Origin: Bacteroidetes bacterium HGW-Bacteroidetes-2
GTDB lineage: Bacteria > Bacteroidota > Bacteroidia > Flavobacteriales > Flavobacteriaceae
Length of the DNA stretch: 64,000 bases
Reading direction: 5' to 3'
NCBI GenBank assembly: GCA_002842575.1
Contig: PHDJ01000003.1
Span: 86,788-150,787, forward strand
The number at the start of each line of letters is the position of its first letter. Position 1 is the first letter of the stretch. The position numbers and the translations under genes are program-made. Shown one piece after another: positions 50,392 to 60,238 of this stretch. The notes under the pieces were generated by a model. That model did no database searches, was not told the origin of the DNA, and worked only from the letters and a program-made list of their open reading frames with translations.

Positions 50392-52521
50392 ATGAGTAGA
50401 AAAAACATACAACATATTAAAATTCAAAGTTCTGATAACATACATAGGCATTCAAATCAAACCTTGGATACTGCGGAAGGTATCGAGATAAAAAAAACCT
50501 ATTCCAAAGAAGACATCGATACTTTAAAACACCTCAATTTTGTTGCAGGAATTGCACCACATCTTCGCGGTCCTTACAGTACCATGTATGTGCAAAAACC
50601 CTGGACCATCCGCCAATATGCCGGATTTTCAACCGCTGAAGACAGTAATGCTTTTTACCGAAGAAATCTTGCCGCCGGTCAAAAAGGACTTTCTGTAGCA
50701 TTTGATTTAGCAACACATCGCGGGTATGACAGTGACCACGAACGCGTGCAAGGCGATGTTGGAAAAGCTGGAGTTGCTATCGATTCTGTAGAAGACATGA
50801 AAATTTTGTTTGACCAAATTCCGTTAGACAAAATGAGCGTATCTATGACTATGAATGGTGCTGTTTTGCCTATTATGGCATTTTACATCGTTGCCGCTGA
50901 AGAACAAGGTTTTTCACCAGAAGTACTAATGGGAACCATCCAAAACGATATTCTCAAAGAGTTTATGGTAAGAAACACGTACATTTATCCACCTACACCC
51001 TCCATGCGCATCGTTTCTGACATCTTTGAGTTTACCTCTAAAAAAATGCCTAAATTTAATTCCATTTCTATCTCTGGCTACCATATGCAAGAAGCTGGAG
51101 CCACCTGCGATTTAGAGTTGGCTTACACCCTAGCAGATGGTTTAGAATACCTTCGCACTGGAATTGCGGCTGGAATGGACATAGACACCTTTGCCCCTCG
51201 CCTATCCTTTTTTTGGGCGATTGGGATGAACCACTTTATGGAAATTGCAAAAATGCGTGCAGCGCGTATGCTATGGGCAAAAATAGTAAAGCAATTTAAT
51301 CCAAAAAATGAAAAATCGCTTGCCTTACGCACCCATTGCCAAACCAGTGGATGGAGTTTAACCGCGCAAGATCCTTTTAATAACGTAGCCAGAACGTGTA
51401 TTGAGGCTGCCGCGGCTGCTTTTGGCGGCACACAATCGTTACATACCAATGCATTAGACGAAGCCATTGCGCTTCCCACAGACTTTTCGGCACGAATTGC
51501 CAGAAACACACAATTATATCTACAAACAGAAACCGATATTACTAAAACCGTAGATCCTTGGGGTGGAAGTTATTATGTAGAAAACCTTACTAACGATATT
51601 GCAAACAAAGCTTGGAAGTTAATTAAAGAAGTAGAAGAACTTGGCGGAATGACCAAAGCCATAGAAGCCGGTATTCCAAAAATGCGCATTGAAGAAGCCG
51701 CAGCAAAAAAACAGGCACGCATAGACAGCGGGCAAGATAGTATTATAGGAGTCAATAAATATCGATTAGCAGAAGAAGATCCACTACAAATTTTGGATGT
51801 GGACAATCAAAAGGTGCGACTATCTCAAATAGAACGTCTCAACAAAATAAAAAAAGAAAGAAACAGCCAAAAAGTAAAAGCAACTCTAGAAAAATTAACC
51901 GCTTCAGCCCGTTCAGGTGAAGGAAATTTACTAGCTTTAGCAATTGAAGCAGCAAGAGATCGAGCTACACTTGGCGAAATTAGTGATGCTTTAGAGGTTG
52001 TTTTCGGAAGGTATAAAGCACAAATTAAATCCTTTAGCGGTGTGTATAGTAAAGAAATAAAAAACGACAGTTCCTTTGCCAAAGCCAAAGAAATGGCCGA
52101 TCAGTTTGCTGAATTGGAAGGACGCCGTCCACGTATTATGATTGCAAAAATGGGACAAGACGGTCACGACCGCGGTGCCAAAGTTGTAGCCACTGGTTAT
52201 GCCGATGTAGGTTTTGATGTAGATATTGGTCCACTCTTTCAAACCCCAAAAGAAGCCGCCAAACAAGCCGTAGAAAATGATGTACATATTTTAGGTGTAT
52301 CTTCACTAGCAGCAGGACACAAAACCCTAGTACCACAAGTAATTGAAGAATTAAAAAAATATGGCAGAGAAGATATCATGGTTGTCGTAGGTGGTGTAAT
52401 ACCTCCACAAGATTACCAATATCTTTTTGATGCAGGTGCAGTAGCCGTTTACGGTCCCGGAACAAAAATAAGTGATGCCGCTATTGAAATGTTGCAGATT
52501 TTGATGGATTCGGTAAAATGA
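50392..52521 (+). CDS. mutB: Methylmalonyl-CoA mutase large subunit, B12-binding
   Basis: A 709-residue catalytic subunit. The N-terminal TIM-barrel part has [56 protein letters not shown] and [15 protein letters not shown]. The C-terminal B12 domain (about 575-705) has [19 protein letters not shown] (the axial His in DGHDRG), [15 protein letters not shown] and [11 protein letters not shown]. The enzyme rearranges the CoA ester with adenosylcobalamin. This fits Bacteroidota metabolism, in which the pathway makes propionate or degrades it. The TA module immediately upstream makes an unusual operon. Confidence 0.97.
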   Translation: MSRKNIQHIKIQSSDNIHRHSNQTLDTAEGIEIKKTYSKEDIDTLKHLNFVAGIAPHLRGPYSTMYVQKPWTIRQYAGFSTAEDSNAFYRRNLAAGQKGLSVAFDLATHRGYDSDHERVQGDVGKAGVAIDSVEDMKILFDQIPLDKMSVSMTMNGAVLPIMAFYIVAAEEQGFSPEVLMGTIQNDILKEFMVRNTYIYPPTPSMRIVSDIFEFTSKKMPKFNSISISGYHMQEAGATCDLELAYTLADGLEYLRTGIAAGMDIDTFAPRLSFFWAIGMNHFMEIAKMRAARMLWAKIVKQFNPKNEKSLALRTHCQTSGWSLTAQDPFNNVARTCIEAAAAAFGGTQSLHTNALDEAIALPTDFSARIARNTQLYLQTETDITKTVDPWGGSYYVENLTNDIANKAWKLIKEVEELGGMTKAIEAGIPKMRIEEAAAKKQARIDSGQDSIIGVNKYRLAEEDPLQILDVDNQKVRLSQIERLNKIKKERNSQKVKATLEKLTASARSGEGNLLALAIEAARDRATLGEISDALEVVFGRYKAQIKSFSGVYSKEIKNDSSFAKAKEMADQFAELEGRRPRIMIAKMGQDGHDRGAKVVATGYADVGFDVDIGPLFQTPKEAAKQAVENDVHILGVSSLAAGHKTLVPQVIEELKKYGREDIMVVVGGVIPPQDYQYLFDAGAVAVYGPGTKISDAAIEMLQILMDSVK

Positions 52522-52584
52522 TTTTTTCAAGAGGACAATAATTATTTAAAATAAAAACACTATTTTAGGGATATAATTTTTTAG

Positions 52585-52815
52585 CATAAAAACGCAGCAA
52601 TAAGAGAAAAACTCTATAATTTCATTCGCTTTGCCGATGACAAAAAAGTAAAGGCCTTATATACTATTTTTGAGAAGGATCTCCTTGTGAAGGACAGCCC
52701 TTGGAATGAAGAATCCTTTATAAAAGAATTGGAACGCAGAACAAGTGAATACGAGAAAAATCCTAAAATGAGCTCCTCTTGGGAAGAAGTTATTGCGAAA
52801 ACAAAAAAAACCTGA
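52585..52815 (+). pseudogene. Decayed antitoxin gene (no start codon)
   Basis: In frame the segment reads NAAIREKLYNFIRFADDKKV, KALYTIFEKDLLVKDSPWNE, then SFIKELERRTSEYEKNPKMS and SSWEEVIAKTKK. This matches the addiction-module antitoxin family that starts with a similar AIREKLYxYIRxADDKK motif. A TAG at 52582-52584 precedes it and no ATG, GTG or TTG is available, so the start is lost. The stop is 1 nt before the partner ATG. Confidence 0.75.
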
Positions 52816-52816
52816 A

Positions 52817-53121
52817 ATGCAATATCGGATAAGATTTCACCCTGACGCCGAACTTGAGTTTCTTGATTCTTATCATTGGTATGAAGATCACTCTATAGGT
52901 TTGGGGGATAAATTCAGAACTATTGTTGAAGAATATTTACTTCTCATTCAAGAAAACCCGTTGCTTTATCCGGAAAAAAGAAATCAATTCCGAGAATGTC
53001 AAACAAAAACCTTTCCTTTCTTAATTGTATATAAAACTATTCTGATAGTAAGGAATTATTGATTGTTTCTGTATTCCATACAAGCCGCGAACCTTATAAA
53101 AAATACAACAAAGCATCTTAA
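52817..53121 (+). pseudogene. Frameshifted ParE-type toxin gene
   Basis: From the ATG the frame reads QYRIRFHPDAELEFLDSYHW, YEDHSIGLGDKFRTIVEEYL and ends in FPFLIVYKT, then leaves the family and stops at 53062. In another frame the sequence resumes as KELLIVSVFHTSREPYKKYN, stopping at 53121. One indel near 53036-53050 explains both. Together with the lost antitoxin start this second TA module is dead. Confidence 0.8.
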
Positions 53122-53256
53122 TGTTATTGTTTAAAAATAAGAGAGGTTTTTTATTGAACTACATCAAAATTTGATAGTTTCCGAGGAGTACTAATACAAG
53201 TGCCATTTAATACTCAAAATCTTTAAGGGTAGAAAATTATTCCCTATTTTTACCCT

Positions 53257-53517
53257 ATGAAAATAAAATTCCAAACCAAAGAAGAAAGTAAGAAACAACA
53301 ACTGGAAGATTTTTTAAAACTTTCGGGTGGTGAACGGGTTTGGTGTTTCTTTTCATTGAGTGCACAAATCAATCGCTTTCCACATAAAAACAAAATTGAA
53401 AAAACACATAATTTTGTGATACACTTTGATCTCAACAAAACAAAACCAAACCTACTAAGAACAAACTATAAATTTACCCACCAAAGATTTACTGCAGATG
53501 GGTTTCAAATAAATTAA
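53257..53517 (+). CDS. Conserved small hypothetical protein
   Basis: An 86-residue basic soluble protein: FQTKEESKKQQLEDFLKLSG, GERVWCFFSLSAQINRFPHK, then NFVIHF and a tail RFTADGFQIN. I recall short proteins of this kind in many Flavobacteriia beside short-chain dehydrogenases, so it is probably a real conserved gene. It is 4 nt upstream of the SDR gene, making an operon likely. Function unknown. Confidence 0.75.
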   Translation: MKIKFQTKEESKKQQLEDFLKLSGGERVWCFFSLSAQINRFPHKNKIEKTHNFVIHFDLNKTKPNLLRTNYKFTHQRFTADGFQIN

Positions 53518-53521
53518 TAAA

Positions 53522-54400
53522 ATGAACTACAATCAAAAAATGCTGCGCGATGACGCACTTAAAGGAAAAACCATAGTAGTAACAGGCGGCGGAAGTGGTC
53601 TTGGCAAATCCATGAGTACCTATTTTTTAGAATTAGGAGCCAATGTAGTAATTACTTCCAGAAATCTGGAAAAATTGCAAGCTACCGCCAAAGAAATGGA
53701 AGAAAAAACTGGAGGAAAAGTACTTTCGGTGCAATGTGATGTGCGCAATTATGACGAAGTCGAGGCGATGGTACAAGCATCGGTAGCTGCTTTTGGTCAG
53801 GTAGATGTATTACTAAACAATGCCGCCGGAAATTTCATCTCACCCACAGAACGTCTTTCTGCTAATGCATTTGACACTATTATTGACATCGTACTTAAAG
53901 GAAGTAAAAACTGCACCCTAGCTTTCGGAAAATATTGGATAGATAAAAAAGAAACCAACAAAACCGTTTTAAGCATAGTTACTACGTATGCTTGGACAGG
54001 TTCTGCTTATGTGGTTCCCAGCGCCACTGCAAAAGCAGGGGTTTTAGCAATGACACGCTCCTTAGCAGTAGAATGGGCAAAATACGGTATTCGGTTTAAC
54101 GCAATTGCTCCCGGACCTTTTCCAACCAAAGGAGCTTGGGACAGACTTCTGCCAGGCGATTTAAAAGAAAAATTTGATTTGGCTAAAAAAGTACCCCTAA
54201 ATCGCGTTGGCGACCATCAGGAATTAGCAAATCTTGCAGCCTATTTGGTTTCTGATTTTGCGCAATACTTAAATGGTGAAGTGGTAACCATAGACGGTGG
54301 TGAATGGCTGAAAGGAGCGGGACAGTTTAACTTACTTGAGCAAGTAACCCCTGAAATGTGGAATATGCTGGAAATGATGGTGAAAGGAAACAAAAAATAA
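53522..54400 (+). CDS. Short-chain dehydrogenase, 2,4-dienoyl-CoA reductase-like
   Basis: A 292-residue SDR: nucleotide site TGGGSGLGKSM (residues 21-31), RNLEKLQ, NNAAGNFISPTERLSANAF, and in the active-site region VVPSATAKAGVLAMTRSLAV, where the usual YxxxK Tyr is Ser. That substitution and the segment VEWAKYGIRFNAIAPGPFPTKGA agree with 2,4-dienoyl-CoA reductases (DECR group), which use a different catalytic Tyr. It probably serves beta-oxidation of unsaturated fatty acids, reducing dienoyl-CoA with NADPH. Confidence 0.88.
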   Translation: MNYNQKMLRDDALKGKTIVVTGGGSGLGKSMSTYFLELGANVVITSRNLEKLQATAKEMEEKTGGKVLSVQCDVRNYDEVEAMVQASVAAFGQVDVLLNNAAGNFISPTERLSANAFDTIIDIVLKGSKNCTLAFGKYWIDKKETNKTVLSIVTTYAWTGSAYVVPSATAKAGVLAMTRSLAVEWAKYGIRFNAIAPGPFPTKGAWDRLLPGDLKEKFDLAKKVPLNRVGDHQELANLAAYLVSDFAQYLNGEVVTIDGGEWLKGAGQFNLLEQVTPEMWNMLEMMVKGNKK

Positions 54401-54559
54401 AGCAACACCGAAAAATGTAAAACGTAAAACGACCAAAGAATACCGAATACCAAACCGAGAACAGGAAACCAGAAACCGGAAAATCACAACTGTTAACAAA
54501 ATTCATTTTTTATCCATTTAAATAATTGTATTTTTATGGCTTAATATTTTATGCATTTC

Positions 54560-55324
54560 ATGGGAAAAATAATTGCAATTGCAAATCAAAAAGGCGGTGT
54601 TGGGAAAACCACAACCTCCATAAATCTAGCAGCATCATTAGGTGTTCTAGAAAAAAGAGTATTGTTGATTGATGCAGACCCGCAAGCCAATGCAACCTCC
54701 GGTTTAGGGATTGATGTAGAAACCGTTGAAGTGGGCACTTACCAACTTTTAGAACATAGTATTTCTGCATTACAAGTTATTGTAAAAACAGACTCCCCTA
54801 ATTTAGACATCATACCTTCACATATAGATCTTGTAGCTATTGAAATTGAGCTTGTCGATAAAGAAAATCGAGAGTACATGCTAAAACAAGCATTAGCTGA
54901 AATAAAAGAGAAATATGATTACATTCTTATTGATTGCGCACCTTCCTTAGGATTGCTTACCTTAAATGCACTAACCGCAGCAGATTCAGTTCTTATTCCT
55001 ATACAATGTGAATATTTTGCTTTAGAAGGTCTAGGAAAACTTTTAAACACCATTAAAAGTGTTCAAAAAATTCACAACAAAGAACTAGATATTGAAGGTC
55101 TTTTGCTCACCATGTATGATTCGCGTTTACGACTTTCAAACCAAGTGGTTGACGAGGTAAAAAAACATTTTTCTGGTATGGTATTTAAAACCATTATTCA
55201 ACGAAATGTGCGTTTAAGTGAAGCCCCAAGTTATGGAGAAAGTATTATAACCTATGACGCAGATAGTAAGGGAGCTAACAATTATTTAAGTTTGGCTGAA
55301 GAAATAATATCTAAAAACAAATAA
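54560..55324 (+). CDS. parA: Chromosome-partition ATPase ParA
   Basis: A 254-residue ParA/Soj ATPase starting at MGKIIAIANQKGGVGKTTTS (deviant Walker A, KGGVGKTT). An ATG three codons upstream (54551) is possible, but the second start matches relatives. Further signatures: LIDADPQANATSGLG, DYILIDCAPSLGLL, SVLIPIQCEYFALEGL, YDSRLRLSNQVVDEV and VRLSEAPSYGESI. Followed by parB after 3 nt. Confidence 0.95.
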   Translation: MGKIIAIANQKGGVGKTTTSINLAASLGVLEKRVLLIDADPQANATSGLGIDVETVEVGTYQLLEHSISALQVIVKTDSPNLDIIPSHIDLVAIEIELVDKENREYMLKQALAEIKEKYDYILIDCAPSLGLLTLNALTAADSVLIPIQCEYFALEGLGKLLNTIKSVQKIHNKELDIEGLLLTMYDSRLRLSNQVVDEVKKHFSGMVFKTIIQRNVRLSEAPSYGESIITYDADSKGANNYLSLAEEIISKNK

Positions 55325-55327
55325 GGA

Positions 55328-56227
55328 ATGGCCAAAGCAATAAAAAGACAAGCAATGGGCAGAGGACTTTCAGCACTTTTGAAAGATCCTGAAAACGATA
55401 TACAATCAGCAAACGACAAAAATGCAGACAAAGTTGTGGGCAGTATTGTTGAATTAGAATTAGATGCTATTGAAGTAAATCCGTTTCAACCCCGAACTAG
55501 TTTTAATGAAGAAACGTTAAAAGAACTTGCTTCCTCCATTAAAGAATTAGGCGTTATTCAACCCATAACTGTAAGAAAATCAGGTTTTAATGCATACCAA
55601 TTAGTTTCTGGCGAACGTCGTTACAGAGCTTCAAAATTAATCGGCTTAAAAACCATCCCTGCATATATTCGCATTGCTAATGATCAGGAGTCGCTAGAAA
55701 TGGCTTTAGTAGAAAACATACAACGCCAAGATTTAGACCCCATTGAAATAGCCATTTCCTATCAACGATTAATAGAAGAAATTGATTTGACACAAGAAGA
55801 ATTAAGTGATCGTGTAGGTAAAAATCGTTCTACAATTGCCAATTATTTGCGATTGTTAAAATTAGATCCAATCATTCAAACCGGAATGCGCGATGGCTTT
55901 ATTAGTATGGGTCACGGTAGGGCTTTAATAAGTGTGGACGATGTATCCGAACAATTAAAAATTTATGAAAAAATTATAGAACGTTCACTTTCCGTTAGAG
56001 ATACAGAGGCTTTAGTAAGAAAACAACAACAAAAAGACGCTCCAGTAACATCACAAATTAAAGTAATTCCAGCTTTTGTTAAAAAAGCCACAAAAGAGTT
56101 TTCAGATTATTTTGATGCCAATACCGAAATAAAATTAACTTCATCTGGAAAAGGAAAATTGATTATCCCTTTTAAAAATAAAGCCGATTTTGAGCGAATT
56201 TCCAAAATAATAAAAGGTGAAGAATAG
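55328..56227 (+). CDS. parB: Chromosome-partition protein ParB
   Basis: A 299-residue ParB/Spo0J: AKAIKRQAMGRGLSALLKDP start, the nuclease-like domain with VNPFQPRTSF, ELGVIQPITVRKSG and LVSGERRYRASKLIGLKTIP, VENIQRQDLDPIEIA, the KorB-like HTH (LTQEELSDRVGKNRSTIANY), and a C-terminal dimerisation domain. It binds parS and CTP and loads ParA/SMC. No parS 16-mer was noticed in this window. The stop overlaps the next gene. Confidence 0.95.
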   Translation: MAKAIKRQAMGRGLSALLKDPENDIQSANDKNADKVVGSIVELELDAIEVNPFQPRTSFNEETLKELASSIKELGVIQPITVRKSGFNAYQLVSGERRYRASKLIGLKTIPAYIRIANDQESLEMALVENIQRQDLDPIEIAISYQRLIEEIDLTQEELSDRVGKNRSTIANYLRLLKLDPIIQTGMRDGFISMGHGRALISVDDVSEQLKIYEKIIERSLSVRDTEALVRKQQQKDAPVTSQIKVIPAFVKKATKEFSDYFDANTEIKLTSSGKGKLIIPFKNKADFERISKIIKGEE

Positions 56228-56795
56228 CTGCTATTTCCTTGTAATTTTTATTCTTTTCTGTTCCTCTCTTGTGGCGCAAAAAAAAGACACGCTTCAAGTG
56301 GTTATTACTAATGAAGAGTTACTTACTAAAACCATAATAAAAGAGCCATATGACCCACTTGCTCCATCAAGAGCCGCTTTTTATTCGGCAGTTATTCCCG
56401 GACTCGGACAAGCGTACAACAAAAAGTATTGGAAAATACCAATAATTTATGCAGGTATTGGCACAAGTATTTATTTTTACGTAAACCGAAACCAAGAATA
56501 CAATCGATTTAGAGACGCCTATAAAAGACGACTTGCAGGTTTTACAGATGATGAATTTCAAGGAATAGCCAACGAAACATTAATTAGAGCTCAACAAAGA
56601 GAAAAAAGAAACAAAGATGTCAGTATTGCCGTTGCCGTTGGTTTTTATTTGCTAAACATAGTAGATGCTAATGTGGACGCTCATTTAAAACAATACAATG
56701 TAAGCGAGGATTTATCTTTTCAACCCAATGTAGAATTCAATGCGCTTAATGCCACAACTAATTATGGCTTTTCATTAACCTATCAATTAAAATAA
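56217..56795 (+). CDS. DUF5683-family exported protein
   Basis: A 192-residue protein with a signal peptide (ending LVA-Q, residue 20). The DUF5683 pattern is SRAAFYSAVIPGLGQAYNKK, YWKIPIIYAGIGTSIYFYVN, YNRFRDAYKRRLAGF and YLLNIVDANVDAHLKQYNVS. One hydrophobic segment lies in the middle and one near residue 145. The GTG start overlaps ParB by 11 nt. It is the standard neighbour between parB and dapB in Flavobacteriia; function unknown. Confidence 0.88.
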   Translation: MKNSCYFLVIFILFCSSLVAQKKDTLQVVITNEELLTKTIIKEPYDPLAPSRAAFYSAVIPGLGQAYNKKYWKIPIIYAGIGTSIYFYVNRNQEYNRFRDAYKRRLAGFTDDEFQGIANETLIRAQQREKRNKDVSIAVAVGFYLLNIVDANVDAHLKQYNVSEDLSFQPNVEFNALNATTNYGFSLTYQLK

Positions 56796-56796
56796 A

Positions 56797-57495
56797 ATGA
56801 AAATTGCACTTTTAGGTTATGGAAAAATGGGAAAAACTATTGAAAAATTAGCAATAGAAAAAGGTCATATAATTGTATATCGCATTAACTCTACCTCTGA
56901 TAAAGTTGAGCTTTCTGAAGCTGATATTGCTATAGAATTTAGTTCACCTGAAGTTGCTGTAAAACACATTTCTACATGCTTTAATCAGAATGTTCCTATT
57001 GTTTGCGGTACAACCGGATGGTTAGCACATTACGATGAAATACTAAAAAAATGCAAAATGTGTAACGGAAGTTTTATTTATGCATCTAACTTTAGCGTGG
57101 GTGTAAACCTGTTTTTTGAATTGAACCTGCAACTAGCCAAAATGATGGCAAAATATAAAGACTATTTGGTTTCCATAGAAGAAATTCATCATACCCAAAA
57201 AAAAGATGCTCCTAGTGGTACAGCCATTACTTTAGCAGAGGGTATTATAAAAAATAGCAATTACAACAAGTGGCAACTTAATGAAGTTGGCAAAATGGAA
57301 ATTCCAATAACCGCAAAACGCATGGAGGAGGTAAAAGGCACACACAGTATTTTTTATACCTCACCCATAGACACTATAAGCATAAAACACGAAGCGCACT
57401 CCAGAGATGGTTTTGCCTTAGGAGCAATCCTAGCAGCAGAATGGCTTCTTGGAAAAAAAGGTGTATTTACGATGAAAGAGGTATTAGATTTGTGA
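56797..57495 (+). CDS. dapB: 4-hydroxy-tetrahydrodipicolinate reductase
   Basis: A 232-residue enzyme: NAD(P)H site LGYGKMGKTI at residues 5-14, CGTTGW, ASNFSVGVNLFFELN, EIHHTQKKDAPSGTA (catalytic His and substrate-binding KDAPSGTA) and RDGFALGAILAAEWLLGK. It makes tetrahydrodipicolinate in lysine/meso-DAP synthesis. It begins 1 nt after the DUF5683 gene, so parA-parB-DUF5683-dapB is one transcript. Confidence 0.96.
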   Translation: MKIALLGYGKMGKTIEKLAIEKGHIIVYRINSTSDKVELSEADIAIEFSSPEVAVKHISTCFNQNVPIVCGTTGWLAHYDEILKKCKMCNGSFIYASNFSVGVNLFFELNLQLAKMMAKYKDYLVSIEEIHHTQKKDAPSGTAITLAEGIIKNSNYNKWQLNEVGKMEIPITAKRMEEVKGTHSIFYTSPIDTISIKHEAHSRDGFALGAILAAEWLLGKKGVFTMKEVLDL

Positions 57496-57556
57496 TGTAC
57501 AAAAAAATCCTAACACTTATAAAAAAATAATTATTAACAATTAAAGTATAAGTCTC

Positions 57557-59125
57557 ATGACAATTTCAGAATGGTTTCTCTTTTTTCTTGGAGTACAAGT
57601 AATACATTTTGCAGGTACTTGGAAACTTTATCAAAAAGCAGGTAGAAAATCTTGGGAAGCAGCAGTGCCCATATATAATGCCATAGTTTTAATGAAAATA
57701 ATAAACCGCCCGTGGTGGTACACTATTTTACTTTTTATACCAATTATCAACCTAATTATGTTTCCGGTAATTTGGGTAGAAACCCTACGAAGCTTTGGTA
57801 AAAATAAAGCAATAGATTCCTTTTTAGGAATTATCACTCTAGGTTTTTACATTTATTTTATAAACTATACCCAAGATGTAGCACATATTAAAGATAGAAG
57901 TTTACACACTAAAAGTTCTTCGGGCGAATGGACAAGCTCTATCTTATTTGCTGTGGTAGTTGCCACCATTGTGCATACTTATTTTATTCAACCGTTTACA
58001 ATTCCTACTTCTTCTTTAGAAAAATCACTCCTAGTTGGCGATTTTCTATTTGTGAGTAAATTTCATTTTGGTGCAAGAACGCCAATGACTGCGGTAGCTT
58101 TTCCAATGGTGCATGATACCATTCCTCTAATTAGCAAAAAATCGTATAAAAACAAACCACAAATTCCTTATTTTAGGTTTCCAGCGTTTCAAAAAATTAA
58201 AAGAAATGATATTGTAGTTTTTAACTGGCCAACAGATACAGTGCCTTATTTCCGCTATAAAGGACCAGAAACCTTTGTGAAACCAATTGATAAAAAATCA
58301 AATTATGTAAAAAGAGCCGTTGGTATTCCTGGCGATTCCTTAGAAGTTCGTAATGGCTATGTGTATATTAATGGTGCAATAAGCCAACTTCCGGAGAGAG
58401 CAAGAGTACAATTTGCCTATGCTTTTACCACGAAAGACCCATTACAGAACGTTCAATTTTTAAAGGATAGATATGATATTTCTGAAATTTACCCACTAAA
58501 TAATACGGGGAAAGCCTTTCAAGCAAATATGACCAATGAAGCCGTTGAAAATTTAAAAAACAATCCGAATATTGACCAAATAATACCTATTAAAGACGAA
58601 GAAGGCAAATGGGATAATCAAACCTTCCCCCATAATGCTACTTATAGTTGGAATTACAGTTTCTTTGGTCCTATTTACATTCCAGAACAAGGAAAAACCG
58701 TAGCTATATCTACCGAAACCATTCCCTTATACAAACGTATTATTGAAGTGTATGAAGGAAGTGAATTAGGCATTGAAAATAAAATTACACAAGCCGGAAC
58801 GCAAGTCCTATTAAACGACTCACCGATAAGCGAATACACCTTTTTACAAGACTATTACTGGATGATGGGAGATAACAGAAACAACTCAGAAGACGCCCGG
58901 AATTGGGGATTTGTACCGTTTAATCATGTGGTTGGTAAACCAGTATTTATCTGGATGAGCTGGGATAGCAATGCACAAGGCATCACCAATAAAATTAGAT
59001 GGGAACGCATGTTTACTACCGTTAGTGGCGACGGACAGCCTATATCGTATTTTCGTTATTTCTTGATTCTTTTAGTGGGATGGTTTCTCTTTGATTTTAT
59101 TAGAAAAAGAAAGAAAAAAGCTTAG
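57557..59125 (+). CDS. lepB: Signal peptidase I, long Bacteroidota form
   Basis: A 522-residue membrane protease, longer than the 300-350 residues common elsewhere. The N-terminal 110 residues hold several hydrophobic segments (DUF5684-like, WKLYQKAGRKSWEAAVPIYN). Then a transmembrane anchor and the catalytic Ser in IPTSSLEKSLLVGDF (Ser153), Lys in YVKRAVGIPGDSLEVRNG (near 250) and a C-terminal box YWMMGDNRNNSEDARNWG. It removes signal peptides. A final transmembrane segment lies near 500. The gene has its own 60-nt leader after dapB. Confidence 0.94.
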   Translation: MTISEWFLFFLGVQVIHFAGTWKLYQKAGRKSWEAAVPIYNAIVLMKIINRPWWYTILLFIPIINLIMFPVIWVETLRSFGKNKAIDSFLGIITLGFYIYFINYTQDVAHIKDRSLHTKSSSGEWTSSILFAVVVATIVHTYFIQPFTIPTSSLEKSLLVGDFLFVSKFHFGARTPMTAVAFPMVHDTIPLISKKSYKNKPQIPYFRFPAFQKIKRNDIVVFNWPTDTVPYFRYKGPETFVKPIDKKSNYVKRAVGIPGDSLEVRNGYVYINGAISQLPERARVQFAYAFTTKDPLQNVQFLKDRYDISEIYPLNNTGKAFQANMTNEAVENLKNNPNIDQIIPIKDEEGKWDNQTFPHNATYSWNYSFFGPIYIPEQGKTVAISTETIPLYKRIIEVYEGSELGIENKITQAGTQVLLNDSPISEYTFLQDYYWMMGDNRNNSEDARNWGFVPFNHVVGKPVFIWMSWDSNAQGITNKIRWERMFTTVSGDGQPISYFRYFLILLVGWFLFDFIRKRKKKA

Positions 59126-59228
59126 AAAGTACGAAGTAGAAGTGGGAAGTATAAATGTTTTATTACAATATCAAACTTTAAAAATTTGTGTTTAATAAAC
59201 CTGCTTCTTCCATTTATATATATTTGAA

Positions 59229-59879
59229 TTGTTACAAGTGGAATCAATTATAATTCATCCGGCCTATTTTGGAAACATTGCCCATTATGTTGCTATGGCG
59301 CAAGCAAAATCGGTTGTATTTGAGGTGGAAGATAATTATCAAAAGCAAACGTTTAGAAACCGAACCTATATTGCTACTGCTAATGGTGTCTTATTGCTTA
59401 ATATTCCCATTAAACACATTTCTAAAGGATTGCGTGGAAGTCGTGATAAAATACATCAAAAATATAAAGAAGTACGCATCGAAAACGATTTTAAGTGGCA
59501 AAAAGAACATTGGAAATCCATACAAATCGCCTATCGCTCTTCCCCGTATTTTGAATATTATGAAGATGATATTGCCCCTCTTTTTGAAAAAAAACAAACC
59601 TTTTTAATGGATTTTAATTTGGAGTGTTTTGCAGTTATTGCAGACTTGCTTACTCTTGAAATAACAACACAATCAACCTCTAGCTTCGAGCTTAATATTT
59701 CTGACAAAAAAGACTTTCGTTTTTTAGTAGAAACTAAAGGATTGCAAAACTTCACTTTTGACAGTTATACACAAGTTTTACAAAAAGAAGATAACTTTCT
59801 ACCAAACCTTTCCATATTAGATTTGTTATTTAATGAAGGAACCCGCGCTCTTTCGTATCTAGAAAAACAAAAACTATGA
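59229..59879 (+). CDS. WbqC-family protein
   Basis: A 216-residue protein of the WbqC family: IIHPAYFGNIAHYVAMAQAK, YQKQTFRNRTYIATANGVLL, LLNIPIKH, WQKEHWKSIQIAYRSSPYFE, YYEDDIAPLFEKK and a C-terminal ILDLLFNEGTRALSYLE. The family is conserved but poorly understood, linked to polysaccharide or aminosugar genes. There is no ATG: TTG at 59229 or GTG at 59238 must serve. A TATATTTG box at 59219-59226 would leave a very short leader, which weakens it as a promoter. Confidence 0.85.
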   Translation: MLQVESIIIHPAYFGNIAHYVAMAQAKSVVFEVEDNYQKQTFRNRTYIATANGVLLLNIPIKHISKGLRGSRDKIHQKYKEVRIENDFKWQKEHWKSIQIAYRSSPYFEYYEDDIAPLFEKKQTFLMDFNLECFAVIADLLTLEITTQSTSSFELNISDKKDFRFLVETKGLQNFTFDSYTQVLQKEDNFLPNLSILDLLFNEGTRALSYLEKQKL

Positions 59880-60048
59880 GTATGGCATGTATCATGTGTA
59901 CACTATATTTCTACTTTTAAACTGTACTATTTTTTTGGAGAGATTACACAATCAGAACTTTCGCAGCGGCGATGCTGTAATATTTTGGAAGGTTAATTAA
60001 AATGTGATTGCGCAACATTATGTAACTTTACGCAACGAAACTTAAAAG

Positions 60049-60145
60049 TGTTGACCTAAAATTTAACCAATATGAAAGGAATACTAGATTAAAAGCCAGT
60101 ATTGTGACTGCCTGACTGAAGTTTATAATGGATTAAAATATAATT
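60049..60145. repeat. Left copy of a diverged direct repeat (about 95 nt)
   Basis: GTTGACCTAAAATTTAACC, then TTAAAAGCCAGTATTGTGACTGCC and ATAATGGATTAAAA. The same order with substitutions recurs at 61770-61868, so the AraC and HbpS-like genes lie between two diverged direct repeats. Confidence 0.8.
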
Positions 60146-60184
60146 ACCCCACAATTAAAAACAGCAAACTATTATTTATAATCT

Positions 60185-60213
60185 TTGTAATAAGTTATAG
60201 TTTGCTATTTTTG
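60185..60213 (+). promoter_or_regulatory. Bacteroidota-type promoter of the AraC gene
   Basis: -33 element TTG at 60185-60187, an 18-nt spacer and -7 element TATTTTTG (TAnnTTTG) at 60206-60213. The start codon is at 60239, 25 nt downstream. This is the best promoter match in the window. Confidence 0.75.
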
Positions 60214-60238
60214 TTTTTCCCATTAGCTTCAAAAATAG

